Positions 54,655 through 63,090 of a DNA stretch of 64,000 bases are shown here, in pieces; the first letter of the stretch is position 1; each line of letters begins with the position of its first letter. The notes under the pieces were generated by a model, which saw nothing but the letters and a program-made list of their open reading frames with translations, did not search any database and was not told the origin of the DNA. A program made the position numbers and the translations under genes. The stretch is taken from the NCBI RefSeq assembly GCF_018613415.1, contig NZ_JAGGQG010000003.1, positions 269,723-333,722 of the forward strand. The letters run 5' to 3'. The DNA is from Bacillus sp. ISL-18. Lineage in GTDB: Bacteria > Bacillota > Bacilli > Bacillales > Cytobacillaceae.

Positions 54655-55200
54655 CTATTCTAAATTGCTGTGGCGGGCGAAGGCGGCGGTGTTGCTGACG
54701 CTGCTTAGCTGACTATACTGCAGGCAGATCGTGTCGAATAACAGGTGTACGCATTGGTCGAATAATGACCCCAGCGGCTGGATTGTTTTTAATTCATTTT
54801 CGCGGCGGTATTTTGTGGCTGCCGGAACGTGCAGGATGCTGGAAGAAGCCGCTGCTAGCGGTGATTCGGGATTGGTCGTTACCGCGATGACCTGACAGCC
54901 AAGTGATTGTGTCTTTTCAGCCGTCCAGACAACACTTTTTGTTGTTCCAGACCCTGATACTGCGACCAAGAGGTCTCCTTCGCCAATCGCAGGAGTGATG
55001 GTTTCCCCTACAACAAATACGGCTGCGCCTAAATGCATTAATCTCATCGCAAATGACTTGGCCATTAACCCTGACCGTCCTTCACCAATAATAAAAATCC
55101 GCTTAGCCTTTTGTAATTCAACAGCCAAGTCTTGCAGATTTTCCTCAGGCACCTGACGTAATACAGTCTCAATTTCCTTTAAAATAGTTGAAACAATCAT
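54655..55200 (-). CDS. hxlB: 6-phospho-3-hexuloisomerase-like SIS protein
   Basis: 181 residues of a SIS (sugar isomerase) fold: IFIIGEGRSGLMAKSFAMRLMHLG, LLVAVSGSGTTKSV and ETITPAIGEGD. In the RuMP pathway PHI converts 3-hexulose-6-phosphate to fructose-6-phosphate. It overlaps the HPS-like gene by four bases (ATGA), so the two are co-translated. Whether it serves formaldehyde detoxification or a sugar route is unclear; context favours the latter. Confidence 0.85.
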   Translation of the reverse strand: MIVSTILKEIETVLRQVPEENLQDLAVELQKAKRIFIIGEGRSGLMAKSFAMRLMHLGAAVFVVGETITPAIGEGDLLVAVSGSGTTKSVVWTAEKTQSLGCQVIAVTTNPESPLAAASSSILHVPAATKYRRENELKTIQPLGSLFDQCVHLLFDTICLQYSQLSSVSNTAAFARHSNLE

Positions 55201-55841
55201 ACTAACTCCTCCTCTTGTTGGGATACTTGTTTAAACTTTGCTGCCGCTTCAGCAGGATTCTCCGCTTTCGTAATCGCCGATCCAATAATGGCGACAGCTG
55301 GATTCATTGTTGCTCTCAACGTACCAATTGACTCTAATGTAATTCCACCGGCAGCCGCCATTTGAATGGCCGGGTCAACAAAAGGCTGCCCACTCATGGT
55401 TCCATGATTCTGCGAGCCCGCTTCCTCTTGTTCATCCTTACTAACATGGTCACAAAGAATTGCATCCTTGTATTTCATTAACGCCCTCTTTTGTTCTGAT
55501 GAGGTATTCAATAAATCAATCATCACTTTCTTCTTATATCGACTGGCCACTTCCATACATGCATCGATGGTAACTAGCGGCGCTGCCCCCATGACAGTCG
55601 CTAGATCAGCACCCGCTTTAAAACACATCTCAAATTCATACCTGGCATTATCAATCGTTTTAATATCCGCCACGACGGTTTTCTCTGGAAAGGCCTGCTT
55701 CAGTTCCTTGACACTGACAATACCGAATTCTTTGATTAACGATGTACCCACCTCAATCCAATCAATCGAATCAGCGACTTTTCTGGTTAGCTCGATGGCC
55801 TCATCAATCTCCATTCGGTCCAAAGCTAATTGTATTTTCAT
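55197..55841 (-). CDS. hxlA: HPS/KGPDC-like (OMPDC-fold) lyase
   Basis: 214 residues of the OMP-decarboxylase suprafamily: IQLALDRMEIDEAIEL, IEVGTSLIKEFG, the DxK motif VVADIKTIDNARYE, and GGITLESIG. Members either condense formaldehyde with ribulose-5-phosphate (HPS) or decarboxylate 3-keto-gulonate-6-phosphate (KGPDC). The segment after the metal site (ILCDHVSKDEQEEAGSQN) departs from the usual HPS pattern VCVHTGYD, so the reaction may differ. First gene of a two-gene unit with PHI; two LacI-type sites precede it. Confidence 0.8.
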   Translation of the reverse strand: MKIQLALDRMEIDEAIELTRKVADSIDWIEVGTSLIKEFGIVSVKELKQAFPEKTVVADIKTIDNARYEFEMCFKAGADLATVMGAAPLVTIDACMEVASRYKKKVMIDLLNTSSEQKRALMKYKDAILCDHVSKDEQEEAGSQNHGTMSGQPFVDPAIQMAAAGGITLESIGTLRATMNPAVAIIGSAITKAENPAEAAAKFKQVSQQEEELV

Positions 55842-55867
55842 TGATATAGACTCCTTTTCATCGAAAG

Positions 55868-55892
55868 TAAAACGGTTTACTAAATCGGTTTA
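55868..55892. promoter_or_regulatory. Tandem LacI-type operators before the HPS-PHI unit
   Basis: TAAAACGGTTTA (55868-55879) and TAAATCGGTTTA (55881-55892), starts 13 bp apart. Same motif and spacing as at 60113-60137. Confidence 0.82.
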
Positions 55893-55949
55893 TTAAAAGT
55901 ATACACCCTTTAAGCATAATTGGATAGAGGGGAGCACCTACACTCTCCT

Positions 55950-56927
55950 CTATACCAACTTACTTGGAAAAACAAACTCTTCCGATTCTCTATCTACTTT
56001 ATTGATTTGTTCAAATAATAGTTCTGCAGCCTTTTTTCCCATCTCCGTAGCAGGTTGAACGATAAAGGTAATCGGGGTTTCCACCACCTGTGCAAATGGT
56101 ATATTATCAAAGACGACTAACTCAATATCCTCGCCAATCTTCAATCCTTTTGCTCTTAGGCACTTAACTACCTCTAAAAACACACGATCATTACCAGCAA
56201 AAATCGCAGTTGGCCTTTCCTCCATCGAAAATAGCCTTTCAAGCTTACTGCTCATCTCTAAAATGTCCGATTCAATCACATATTTTGGATTTATTTCCAG
56301 ATTGGCATCTTTCATCGCTTGCTGATAGCCCTCAAAACGTTCCTTCCGGGTACTCACCATCAGCGGCTGAACAGCAAAAGCAATCCGCTGGTGCCCGTTT
56401 GCCACGAATTGCTGAATGGCACGATAGGTCGATTCGCGATTATCTGTGACGATCGAAAACACCGGTAGATTTTCTACTTTTCGGTCCACGAAGACAACCG
56501 GATAACCTTGCCTTATCAAACTTTCATATAATGAATTATTTTGTCCTGTTGGAAAGATAATCAGACCATCTACTTGTTTGGCCCGCAGCATTTCGATGTA
56601 TTTCTTTTCCTTTTCAGGATCATCATCAGCATTACACACTATTGCATGAAGGTCATGGCCTTGGAAAAAGTCCTCAATGGCCCTGCTAACCTCAGTTGAA
56701 AAATAATGCATAATATTTGCAACAATAATCCCGACCATCGAAGTCCGTTTTTGCTTTAAGCTTCTAGCAATATAATTGGGTTGATAACCAAGGGCTTTAA
56801 TCGCCTCTTCAATCTTCATCTTTGTTTTTTCACCCATATATTCAAAGCGATTATTTAAATACTGTGAAACTGTACTCTTGGAAACACCTGCTGCTTTTGC
56901 AACATCTGCCATCGTCACTTTTTCCAT
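55950..56927 (-). CDS. LacI regulator, KdgR-like
   Basis: 325 residues: HTH TMADVAKAAGVSKSTVSQYLNNR, then ligand core with GIIVANIMHYFSTEVSRAIED, typical of KdgR-type regulators. GAGGACGAG upstream. It sits between the transporter and HPS genes and probably binds the TAAAYCGRTTTA palindromes. A second LacI protein at 60267 could share them. Confidence 0.87.
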   Translation of the reverse strand: MEKVTMADVAKAAGVSKSTVSQYLNNRFEYMGEKTKMKIEEAIKALGYQPNYIARSLKQKRTSMVGIIVANIMHYFSTEVSRAIEDFFQGHDLHAIVCNADDDPEKEKKYIEMLRAKQVDGLIIFPTGQNNSLYESLIRQGYPVVFVDRKVENLPVFSIVTDNRESTYRAIQQFVANGHQRIAFAVQPLMVSTRKERFEGYQQAMKDANLEINPKYVIESDILEMSSKLERLFSMEERPTAIFAGNDRVFLEVVKCLRAKGLKIGEDIELVVFDNIPFAQVVETPITFIVQPATEMGKKAAELLFEQINKVDRESEEFVFPSKLV

Positions 56928-57001
56928 TCTACTCGTCCTCTTTCATTCACTGTCGATGACTTCATTTTAGCGGCAATGCGGTTAATTTTCCAATTTTAAA
57001 A

Positions 57002-57044
57002 GAAAAAAGGATGAGCGGCTGGCAAACTGCCTGCTGTCATCCCC
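57002..57044 (-). terminator. Terminator after the MFS transporter
   Basis: GGATGACAGC...GCCGCTCATCC-type stem followed by TTTTTTC on the minus strand. Confidence 0.75.
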
Positions 57045-57059
57045 CGTTTCATTTCTAAA

Positions 57060-58346
57060 TTAAGCAGTTACTTCTACACCGGCAGGCTTACTGCTGCGAT
57101 CCTTTTTTGCAGCTTTTACCGCCCAAACAGTCAAGATGGCAGAAAGGAATAGCGAACCTGCCATAAAGATATAAGATGCACCAAACCCACCTGTAGTTCC
57201 ATTTAAGTAACCAACAATATACGAACCAACGAATGAACCTAACGCACCCATACTGTTAATAAGCGCCATGGCCCCGCCGGCTACATTTCGAGGCAGAATT
57301 TCAGGAATAATCGCAAAGAACGGTCCGTATGGTGCATACATCGCACCCCCAGCAATTATAAGCAGGATGAACGAAATCCAGAAATGACTTGTGCCAAGTG
57401 CATAGGAAGCATAGAATGCTACTGCACCGATTAATAGAAATGGCCAAACGAAACCACTGCGATTTAATGTTTTATCAGAGAAATAGGAAGCCGTTAACAT
57501 TAACACAACAGCTAAAATATACGGTACAGATGATAACCAGCCGGTTGTCACAATATCCATGTTTGGTGCCGCTTTGATAATAGAAGGAAGCCACATCACA
57601 AAGCCATAAACCCCGATGCTCCAAAGAAAGTATTGAGCACTTAATAAGATGACTGGTTTTGATTTAAAAGCCTCACCGTAATTTTTAACCGCTTTCAAAC
57701 CTTCTTGTTCTTTTTCTAACTGTAATTCAAACTCGCGTTTCTCATCTTCTGATAACCATTTGGCATCTCTTGGCTTGTCATTCACTAATTTCCACCAGAT
57801 GAATGCCCAAATAATTGCCGGCATTCCTTCAACGATAAACATCCATCTCCAGCCAACGGAGTTTAATAAGTATCCGGATACAATCGACATCCATAATACA
57901 GTGGCTGGATTACCTAAAATTAAGAAGGTATTCGCACGGGACCGTTCTGCTTTTGTAAACCAGTGACTTAAGAATACAAGCATCGCCGGCATAACGGCAC
58001 TTTCGACTACCCCAAGTGCAAACCGGATGACAAACAATAGTTTAATATTGGTAATGAGACCTGTTGCCGAAGCTAATCCGCCCCATAAAATCAAGGACCA
58101 GAAAATCAATTTCTTTGCACTTTTCTTTTCGGCATAACTAGCACCAGGTACTTGGAAAAAGAAATAACCTAAGAAAAATAGCGAACCAAGTAATGAGGAA
58201 GTACCAGGTGTAATATGGAGATCTTTTGCTAATCCTGCCGCTGCTCCGAATCCATAGTTTGCCCGATCAAGATAGGCAAGGCTATAGGTAATAAAGGCGA
58301 TTGGAATTAAGCGTAGCCATCTTTGTTTTGCAATCGTTCGTTTCAT
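57060..58346 (-). CDS. MFS transporter, ACS (sugar acid) family
   Basis: 428 residues, 12 helices. ACS signature: LDRANYGFGAA in helix 1, VPGASYAEKKSAKK, and RFALGVVESAVMPAM. The family imports hexuronates, glucarate, tartrate or related organic anions with H+. Begins one base after the kinase stop, so co-transcribed with kinase and epimerase. It points to an acidic sugar as pathway substrate. Confidence 0.87.
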   Translation of the reverse strand: MKRTIAKQRWLRLIPIAFITYSLAYLDRANYGFGAAAGLAKDLHITPGTSSLLGSLFFLGYFFFQVPGASYAEKKSAKKLIFWSLILWGGLASATGLITNIKLLFVIRFALGVVESAVMPAMLVFLSHWFTKAERSRANTFLILGNPATVLWMSIVSGYLLNSVGWRWMFIVEGMPAIIWAFIWWKLVNDKPRDAKWLSEDEKREFELQLEKEQEGLKAVKNYGEAFKSKPVILLSAQYFLWSIGVYGFVMWLPSIIKAAPNMDIVTTGWLSSVPYILAVVLMLTASYFSDKTLNRSGFVWPFLLIGAVAFYASYALGTSHFWISFILLIIAGGAMYAPYGPFFAIIPEILPRNVAGGAMALINSMGALGSFVGSYIVGYLNGTTGGFGASYIFMAGSLFLSAILTVWAVKAAKKDRSSKPAGVEVTA

Positions 58347-58347
58347 C

Positions 58348-59307
58348 CTATTTCACTCCCTGTGTATTTTTTTCTATATAAGCTAAAAGTTTCTCTTTTG
58401 TCGGATAACCATCATTGTCTCCAGGTGTTTGAACAGCAAGGGAACCAATCGCATTTCCTCTTATCACTGCTTCTTTAATGGTAAGCCCAGCTAATAATCC
58501 GCTGATAACCCCAACAGCAAACCCATCGCCGGCCCCCACGGTATCGACAATTTTTTCAGCCTTGAAGCCTGGCACCGTTCCTTCTTCAGATGCTGTTTTA
58601 TAAAAAGCCCCCGCGCTGCCAAGCTTAATCACGACCAGTTTAACACCTTTATCAAGGTAAAAGGAAGCTATATCACGAGGATCTTTGTAACCAGTTAACA
58701 TTTCACCTTCAGAAATACCCGGCAGCACATAATCAGCTTGAAAAGCCACTCCGTTAATATGTTTCACCATTTCCTCTTGTGAAGTCCAAAGACTTGGGCG
58801 TAAATTGGTATCAAAGGAAACCGTGCGGCCATTTTTTTTCATAAACGCAAGTGCATGATGGGCAAATTCTCTTGCCTCGTTCGATATTGCTAACGGAATC
58901 CCCGTCATATGCATGTGTTTTGCTGCTAAAAAGTAATCCTCTTTAAAATCAGCTACATTAAGATGACTTGCCGCTGAACCTTTTCGAAAATATTGAACCT
59001 CAGGATCACCTTCGAGCACTTTTGATTTTAATTGGAATCCTGTTGGATACTTGTCAACCAACCATACATGATCAATGTTGACGTTTTCATTTTTTAGCCG
59101 ATCAATGATGAATTTGCCAAATGCATCATTTCCGACCTTACTAGCCCAGCCGGCGGAAAGTCCCAGCCTCGCCAGCCCAATCGCCACATTCGTTTCCGCG
59201 CCTGCTAGTTCTCTAGTAAACTGACATACTTCGTGTAACGCACCCGGCTGATTAGCGATAAACATTGTCATCGCTTCTCCAAATGTTACTACATCTAGCG
59301 GTCTCAT
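58348..59307 (-). CDS. PfkB-family sugar kinase, KDG-kinase-like
   Basis: 319 residues. GEAMTMFIANQPG, AGAETNVAIGLARLG, the KDG-kinase-type YFRKGSAASHL, FDTNLRPSLW and catalytic DTVGAGDGFAVG. Closest in pattern to 2-keto-3-deoxygluconate kinase, but no KDPG aldolase is in the cluster. ATGA overlap with the epimerase gene. Confidence 0.85.
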   Translation of the reverse strand: MRPLDVVTFGEAMTMFIANQPGALHEVCQFTRELAGAETNVAIGLARLGLSAGWASKVGNDAFGKFIIDRLKNENVNIDHVWLVDKYPTGFQLKSKVLEGDPEVQYFRKGSAASHLNVADFKEDYFLAAKHMHMTGIPLAISNEAREFAHHALAFMKKNGRTVSFDTNLRPSLWTSQEEMVKHINGVAFQADYVLPGISEGEMLTGYKDPRDIASFYLDKGVKLVVIKLGSAGAFYKTASEEGTVPGFKAEKIVDTVGAGDGFAVGVISGLLAGLTIKEAVIRGNAIGSLAVQTPGDNDGYPTKEKLLAYIEKNTQGVK

Positions 59308-60068
59308 TTTACTAACGCCTCCCTTTCTCTTGACATATCGATAATCATTTGAATATAATCCTTCGTTTTCTCTTTCGGTACGATTGGAAACTCGAGCGCT
59401 TTCACGATATCTGCCGGGAAACTACTGATAACTTGCTTCCAGCTATGTTCACCCTCTCTCTCAAGCGGCACGGTTTCGAGCGTTTCTGTTACCTGTTTCA
59501 AATGAAGATAGCTTACATAGGGTGCTAGTTTTTGCAGTGCATCCTCTACATCCTGGTTTGAATAATACCAGTTTCCTGTATCAAAGGTCATTTTGACAGG
59601 CACATTTTGGTCGACAACGCTTTCAAAAAAGGCCTGAAGTTGCTGAACATTTCCTCCATGAGGTGTCTGATCGTTTTCAACCAAAAGCTGCAGATCCTTT
59701 TGCTTTGCCAGGAATCTTCCCAGTTCAGCTATATTTGATTTATCTTGCTGAAAATGTCCTAATGAAACCTTTACCCACTTTGCACCAAGGATGACAGCTT
59801 CTTGAAAAATATAACTCAACTGATCTTCGTTTAACTGATAATCTTCTTTCCAGCATTCAATTGGAGCTGAATAGACAGTGAATAGTCCATATCGATCAAT
59901 TTCTCGCTTTATTTTACCAAGCGGTAAAACTACTGCAGGCAATAATTCACGACGAATCTCTATCCCATAAGCACCGGATTCAGCAATCAGTTTGACAAAT
60001 GATGCTTGACCGTTAGTTGTCACATCGATGCTGTCAAAAGCATTTAACGGGACAATCACATTTTTCAT
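59304..60068 (-). CDS. Sugar phosphate isomerase/epimerase (AP-endonuclease-2-like TIM barrel)
   Basis: 254 residues. Metal ligands suggested by LLVENDQTP (Glu), MTFDTGNWYYS (Asp), YLHLKQV (His) and the late Glu in KALEFPIV. Such TIM barrels isomerise or epimerise sugars and sugar phosphates (UlaE/IolE types). AAAGGG is best spaced to ATG 60068; the frame starts two codons earlier at TTG. First gene of the unit. Confidence 0.8.
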   Translation of the reverse strand: MKNVIVPLNAFDSIDVTTNGQASFVKLIAESGAYGIEIRRELLPAVVLPLGKIKREIDRYGLFTVYSAPIECWKEDYQLNEDQLSYIFQEAVILGAKWVKVSLGHFQQDKSNIAELGRFLAKQKDLQLLVENDQTPHGGNVQQLQAFFESVVDQNVPVKMTFDTGNWYYSNQDVEDALQKLAPYVSYLHLKQVTETLETVPLEREGEHSWKQVISSFPADIVKALEFPIVPKEKTKDYIQMIIDMSREREALVK

Positions 60069-60100
60069 AATCAAGACCCTTTCTAGATGAATATTATTCT

Positions 60101-60137
60101 AAAACGTTTTAGTAAACCGATTTAGTAAATCGATTTA
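60101..60137. promoter_or_regulatory. LacI-type operators in the divergent epimerase/LacI promoter
   Basis: AAAACGTTTT (60101-60110), TAAACCGATTTA (60113-60124) and TAAATCGATTTA (60126-60137), the last two 13 bp apart. Confidence 0.82.
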
Positions 60138-60266
60138 TCTGTATTATAAACCCAATGTAAGCGTTTTTGCAACTGTTATTTTTTTAAAAATCTTTTCGTT
60201 TATATAGAATGCCCAGTGTTTGTACTATAATCGTATTAACCAAGCACTTAATAAGTAGGTGATGAG

Positions 60267-61232
60267 ATGACGAACATTAAAGATTTAGCCAAGATGGCTG
60301 GAGTTTCTGTAACCACTGTTTCAAGAGTGTTAAATAAACACCCCTATGTAAGCGAGGAAAAAAGAAATAAGGTCTTAGCAGCCATTAAGCAAAGTAATTA
60401 CCAGCCGAATATTAATGCTGTCCATTTAAGCATGGGCAAGACCTTTCTTGTTGGTGTGGTTGTTCCCTTTATTGACCATCCATATTTTTCTCTCTTAATA
60501 AAAGGGATCGCTGCAGAAGCATTAAGACATAACTATAAGCTGGTCTTATTCCAGACCAGCTATGAAAAGGACAAAGAATTTGAAGCCCTGCAAATGCTTA
60601 AACAAAAGCAGATTGATGGTCTAGTGATTTGTTCAAGGACCTCCAGCTGGGCCACTATTGAAGAATATTTAACATATGGGCCCATTACTTTATGTGAAGA
60701 TACAAGAGGCAGGAATGTTCCTTCTACATTTGTTGACCATTATCAAGGTTTCATGACAGCTCTTGAGTACCTATACCAGAAAGGGCATCGTAAAATTGGC
60801 TATTGCATCTACCGCAGTTCAGGTACAAATAGCCAAAATAGGGCATTGGCCTATCAGCATTTTATGGAAAAATATCAGCTTCCCTATCATCCGGAATATA
60901 TTATTACTCATTGTCTGCACTTTGAGGATGGAAATAAAGTATTAGACCGGATTCAACAATTGTCAAATCCGCCAACTGCTATGCTGCTAACAAGTGATGA
61001 GGTTGCAGCCGGTCTTGTTACCAGTGCACCAAAACGCAATATTTCCATACCAAGTGATCTCGCGATTATTGGTTTTAACAATCAGCCAATCGCACAAATG
61101 ATGCGGATTACGACGATTGAAATTCCTCTTATCGAGATTGGCAAGAAACTATTTCTCCAGGTTGTTAGCGATAGTCATGAGGCTCTTCATCAAGAGATTC
61201 CGGCTGCATTAATTGAACGCGAAACTGTATAA
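60267..61232 (+). CDS. LacI regulator, divergent from the sugar cluster
   Basis: 321 residues: HTH NIKDLAKMAGVSVTTVSRVLNKH, core with GVVVPFIDHPYFSLLIKGIAAEA, AIIGFNNQPIAQMMRITTIE. AGGTGATG precedes the ATG. Divergent from the epimerase-kinase-transporter unit, with the TAAAYCGRTTTA sites in the shared gap. Two LacI proteins in one cluster suggest two signals or a nested control. Confidence 0.87.
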   Translation: MTNIKDLAKMAGVSVTTVSRVLNKHPYVSEEKRNKVLAAIKQSNYQPNINAVHLSMGKTFLVGVVVPFIDHPYFSLLIKGIAAEALRHNYKLVLFQTSYEKDKEFEALQMLKQKQIDGLVICSRTSSWATIEEYLTYGPITLCEDTRGRNVPSTFVDHYQGFMTALEYLYQKGHRKIGYCIYRSSGTNSQNRALAYQHFMEKYQLPYHPEYIITHCLHFEDGNKVLDRIQQLSNPPTAMLLTSDEVAAGLVTSAPKRNISIPSDLAIIGFNNQPIAQMMRITTIEIPLIEIGKKLFLQVVSDSHEALHQEIPAALIERETV

Positions 61233-61239
61233 GCTTTGT

Positions 61240-61276
61240 AAAGACTTGACCTGGCGGCTCAAGTCTTTTTAATTAT
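61240..61276 (+). terminator. Terminator after the LacI gene
   Basis: AAGACTTGA/TCAAGTCTT stem followed by TTTAATTATT. Confidence 0.85.
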
Positions 61277-61282
61277 TCCCCT

Positions 61283-61310
61283 TGACCTGAAACGCGTTTC
61301 ATAAAATATG
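61283..61310 (+). promoter_or_regulatory. Promoter of the HAD gene with an operator in its spacer
   Basis: TTGACC, then the perfect 14-bp palindrome TGAAACGCGTTTCA, then an AAATAT -10 candidate. A repressor bound between -35 and -10 would block it. Palindrome is clear; the -10 is weak. Confidence 0.6.
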
Positions 61311-61320
61311 ATGTAGTTGC

Positions 61321-61384
61321 AAGACCTGCAACAACCGTCGGCGTGATCTAACTCACTAGAGCGTAACGACGGTGTTGTATCTTA
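61321..61384 (+). promoter_or_regulatory. Structured leader of the HAD gene
   Basis: CAACAACCGTCG pairs with CGACGGTGTTG (one bulge), enclosing a GTGA/TCAC hairpin. It ends just before the GGAGGTGG ribosome site. No known riboswitch family was recognised. Confidence 0.45.
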
Positions 61385-61399
61385 CCGGAGGTGGCTAAA

Positions 61400-62192
61400 T
61401 TGACAAATCCAATTGGTATTTTTTGATATTGATGGAACGTTATTAGATGATAAAAAGGTAATTCCAGAGTCCACGAAGAAAGCTGTTCGGCTCCTTCAAG
61501 ATAAAGGGATTCAGACCGTCATTGCGACTGGCCGTGTCCCTAAGATGTTTTATTGGATTCAAAAGGAACTTAACATTGATTCTTATGTTTCCATGAACGG
61601 ACAATATGTGGTGTACCAAGGAAAAGAGGTCTACTCCAACCCAATTGACCCTCGTGTCCTTCAATCCATGTCTGCTATGGCACTTCGTAACGGCCATGCC
61701 TTAGCCTATTGTAGTCATAATGATTATAAAGTGAATGAGAAAAACCATCCATTTATTGAAGCTAGTTTCGATTCCTTGATGATGCCTTATCCTGAGGTAG
61801 ATAAGGATTATTTTAATCAATTGTCGATCTATCAAGGTCATTTATACTGCAGCGAAAAAGATGCCCAACGATATATCGATTACTTCGCTGATTTCAGTTT
61901 CGTCAAATGGCATGATGTTGCCTTCGATATTCTCCCGCGCGGCGCTTCAAAAGCAATCGGGATTCATAAATTTCTAGAAGTATTAGATATTGAAAAAGAA
62001 AATTCCTTTGCATTTGGGGATGGATTAAATGACATTGAGATGTTGACATCGGTAGGAACAGGAGTGGCTATGGGCAATGCCGTGCCTGAAGCAAAAGCAG
62101 CGGCTGAAGTCATAACAACCTCTTCCACTCAACATGGGATCCTCAATGGACTTATGAAGGTGGGACTGTTGGAAAAAAGTCTTGCTCTTTAG
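61400..62192 (+). pseudogene. HAD (Cof-type) sugar phosphatase with a frameshift at its start
   Basis: The ribosome site GGAGGTGG is spaced for TTG 61400 (MTNPIGIF), which stops after eight codons. The rest of the protein is in the next frame from TTG 61413: VFFDIDGTLLDDKKVIPEST (nucleophile Asp), VIATGR, the C2 cap, and FAFGDGLNDIEML. Removing one G of the GG at 61415-61416 restores MTNPIVFFDIDGTLL, the standard Cof start. Either an indel or sequencing error; some translation from 61413 is possible. The 259-residue body is otherwise intact. Confidence 0.8.
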
Positions 62193-62206
62193 TACCCGCG
62201 AGTTAA

Positions 62207-62238
62207 CGAACAGTGCTGGCCACTGTTCGTTTTTATTT
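62207..62238 (+). terminator. Terminator after the HAD gene (type B-like palindrome)
   Basis: CGAACAGTG/CACTGTTCG around CTGGC, then TTTTTATT. Confidence 0.9.
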
Positions 62239-62299
62239 AAATAGAAACTGAAGATGAAAAAGTGTGGCGGGTTTTTAAAAAAATTGGAGGGTTATCTCA

Positions 62300-62415
62300 T
62301 TTTTGTCCTCTTAAGCTCTTCATGTGGACATTTCTGGTTTAATTCGTTTACTCTTTGTCCCCATGAACGCTCATGAGGACGTACATAGCTTTGCTCTTCT
62401 TCTTTTGTCCTCATC
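62300..62415. repeat. TTTGTCC(T/C)CAT hairpin cluster
   Basis: Three copies of TTTGTCCYC and facing ATGNGGAC. GTCCCCATGAACGCTCATGAGGAC folds into a strong hairpin. Lies between the HAD gene and the tRNA cluster end. Confidence 0.6.
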
Positions 62416-62439
62416 AAAACAGCATTTCCTTCTCGTACA

Positions 62440-62476
62440 AAAAAAAAACTGATTTTCAAATGGAAATCAGTTTTTT
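62440..62476 (-). terminator. Terminator of the rrn-tRNA operon
   Basis: AAAACTGATTT/AAATCAGTTTT stem with a long T run on the minus strand, just past tRNA-Ile. Confidence 0.9.
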
Positions 62477-62479
62477 AAG

Positions 62480-62553
<74 letters not shown>

Positions 62554-62557
62554 ATAT

Positions 62558-62631
62558 TGGAGCGGGTGATGGGAATCGAACCCACTACATCAGCTTGGAA
62601 GGCTGAGGTTTTACCAGTAAACTACACCCGC
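62558..62631 (-). tRNA. tRNA-Gly(TCC)
   Basis: GCGGGTG/CACCCGC acceptor, anticodon TCC in CTTCCAA, CCA encoded. Confidence 0.95.
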
Positions 62632-62642
62632 AATATACATTT

Positions 62643-62716
62643 TGGAGGCAACACCCGGATTTGAACCGGGGATAGAGGTTTTGCAGACCTCGGCCTTACC
62701 ACTTGGCTATGCTGCC
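62643..62716 (-). tRNA. tRNA-Cys(GCA)
   Basis: GGCAGCA/TGTTGCC acceptor, anticodon GCA in CTGCAAA, CCA encoded. Confidence 0.95.
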
Positions 62717-62724
62717 TAAAAAAA

Positions 62725-62799
62725 TGGCTGGGCTAGCTGGATTTGAACCAACGCATGTCGCAGTCAAAGTGCGATGCCTTACCGCTTGGCTATAGCCCA
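62725..62799 (-). tRNA. tRNA-Gln(TTG)
   Basis: TGGGCTA/TAGCCCA acceptor, anticodon TTG in CTTTGAC, CCA encoded. Confidence 0.95.
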
Positions 62800-62818
62800 A
62801 TAGTTTTTTTAATATAAA

Positions 62819-62895
62819 TGGGGCGACTGATGGGAATCGAACCCACGAATGCCTGAACCACAATCAGGTGCGTTAACCACTTCGCCACAATCGCC
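62819..62895 (-). tRNA. tRNA-His(GTG)
   Basis: Anticodon GTG in TTGTGGT; the extra 5' G pairs with C73, as expected for tRNA-His. CCA encoded. Confidence 0.93.
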
Positions 62896-62936
62896 GAAAT
62901 ATATATCAATAGCAGCTAAAGCTACTCGTATAAAAA

Positions 62937-63013
62937 TGGCGGTCCGGACGGGACTCGAACCCGCGACCTCCTGCGTGACAGGCAGGCATTCTAACCAACT
63001 GAACTACCGGACC
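62937..63013 (-). tRNA. tRNA-Asp(GTC)
   Basis: GGTCCGG/CCGGACC acceptor, anticodon GTC in CTGTCAC, CCA encoded. Confidence 0.95.
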
Positions 63014-63016
63014 AAA

Positions 63017-63090
<74 letters not shown>

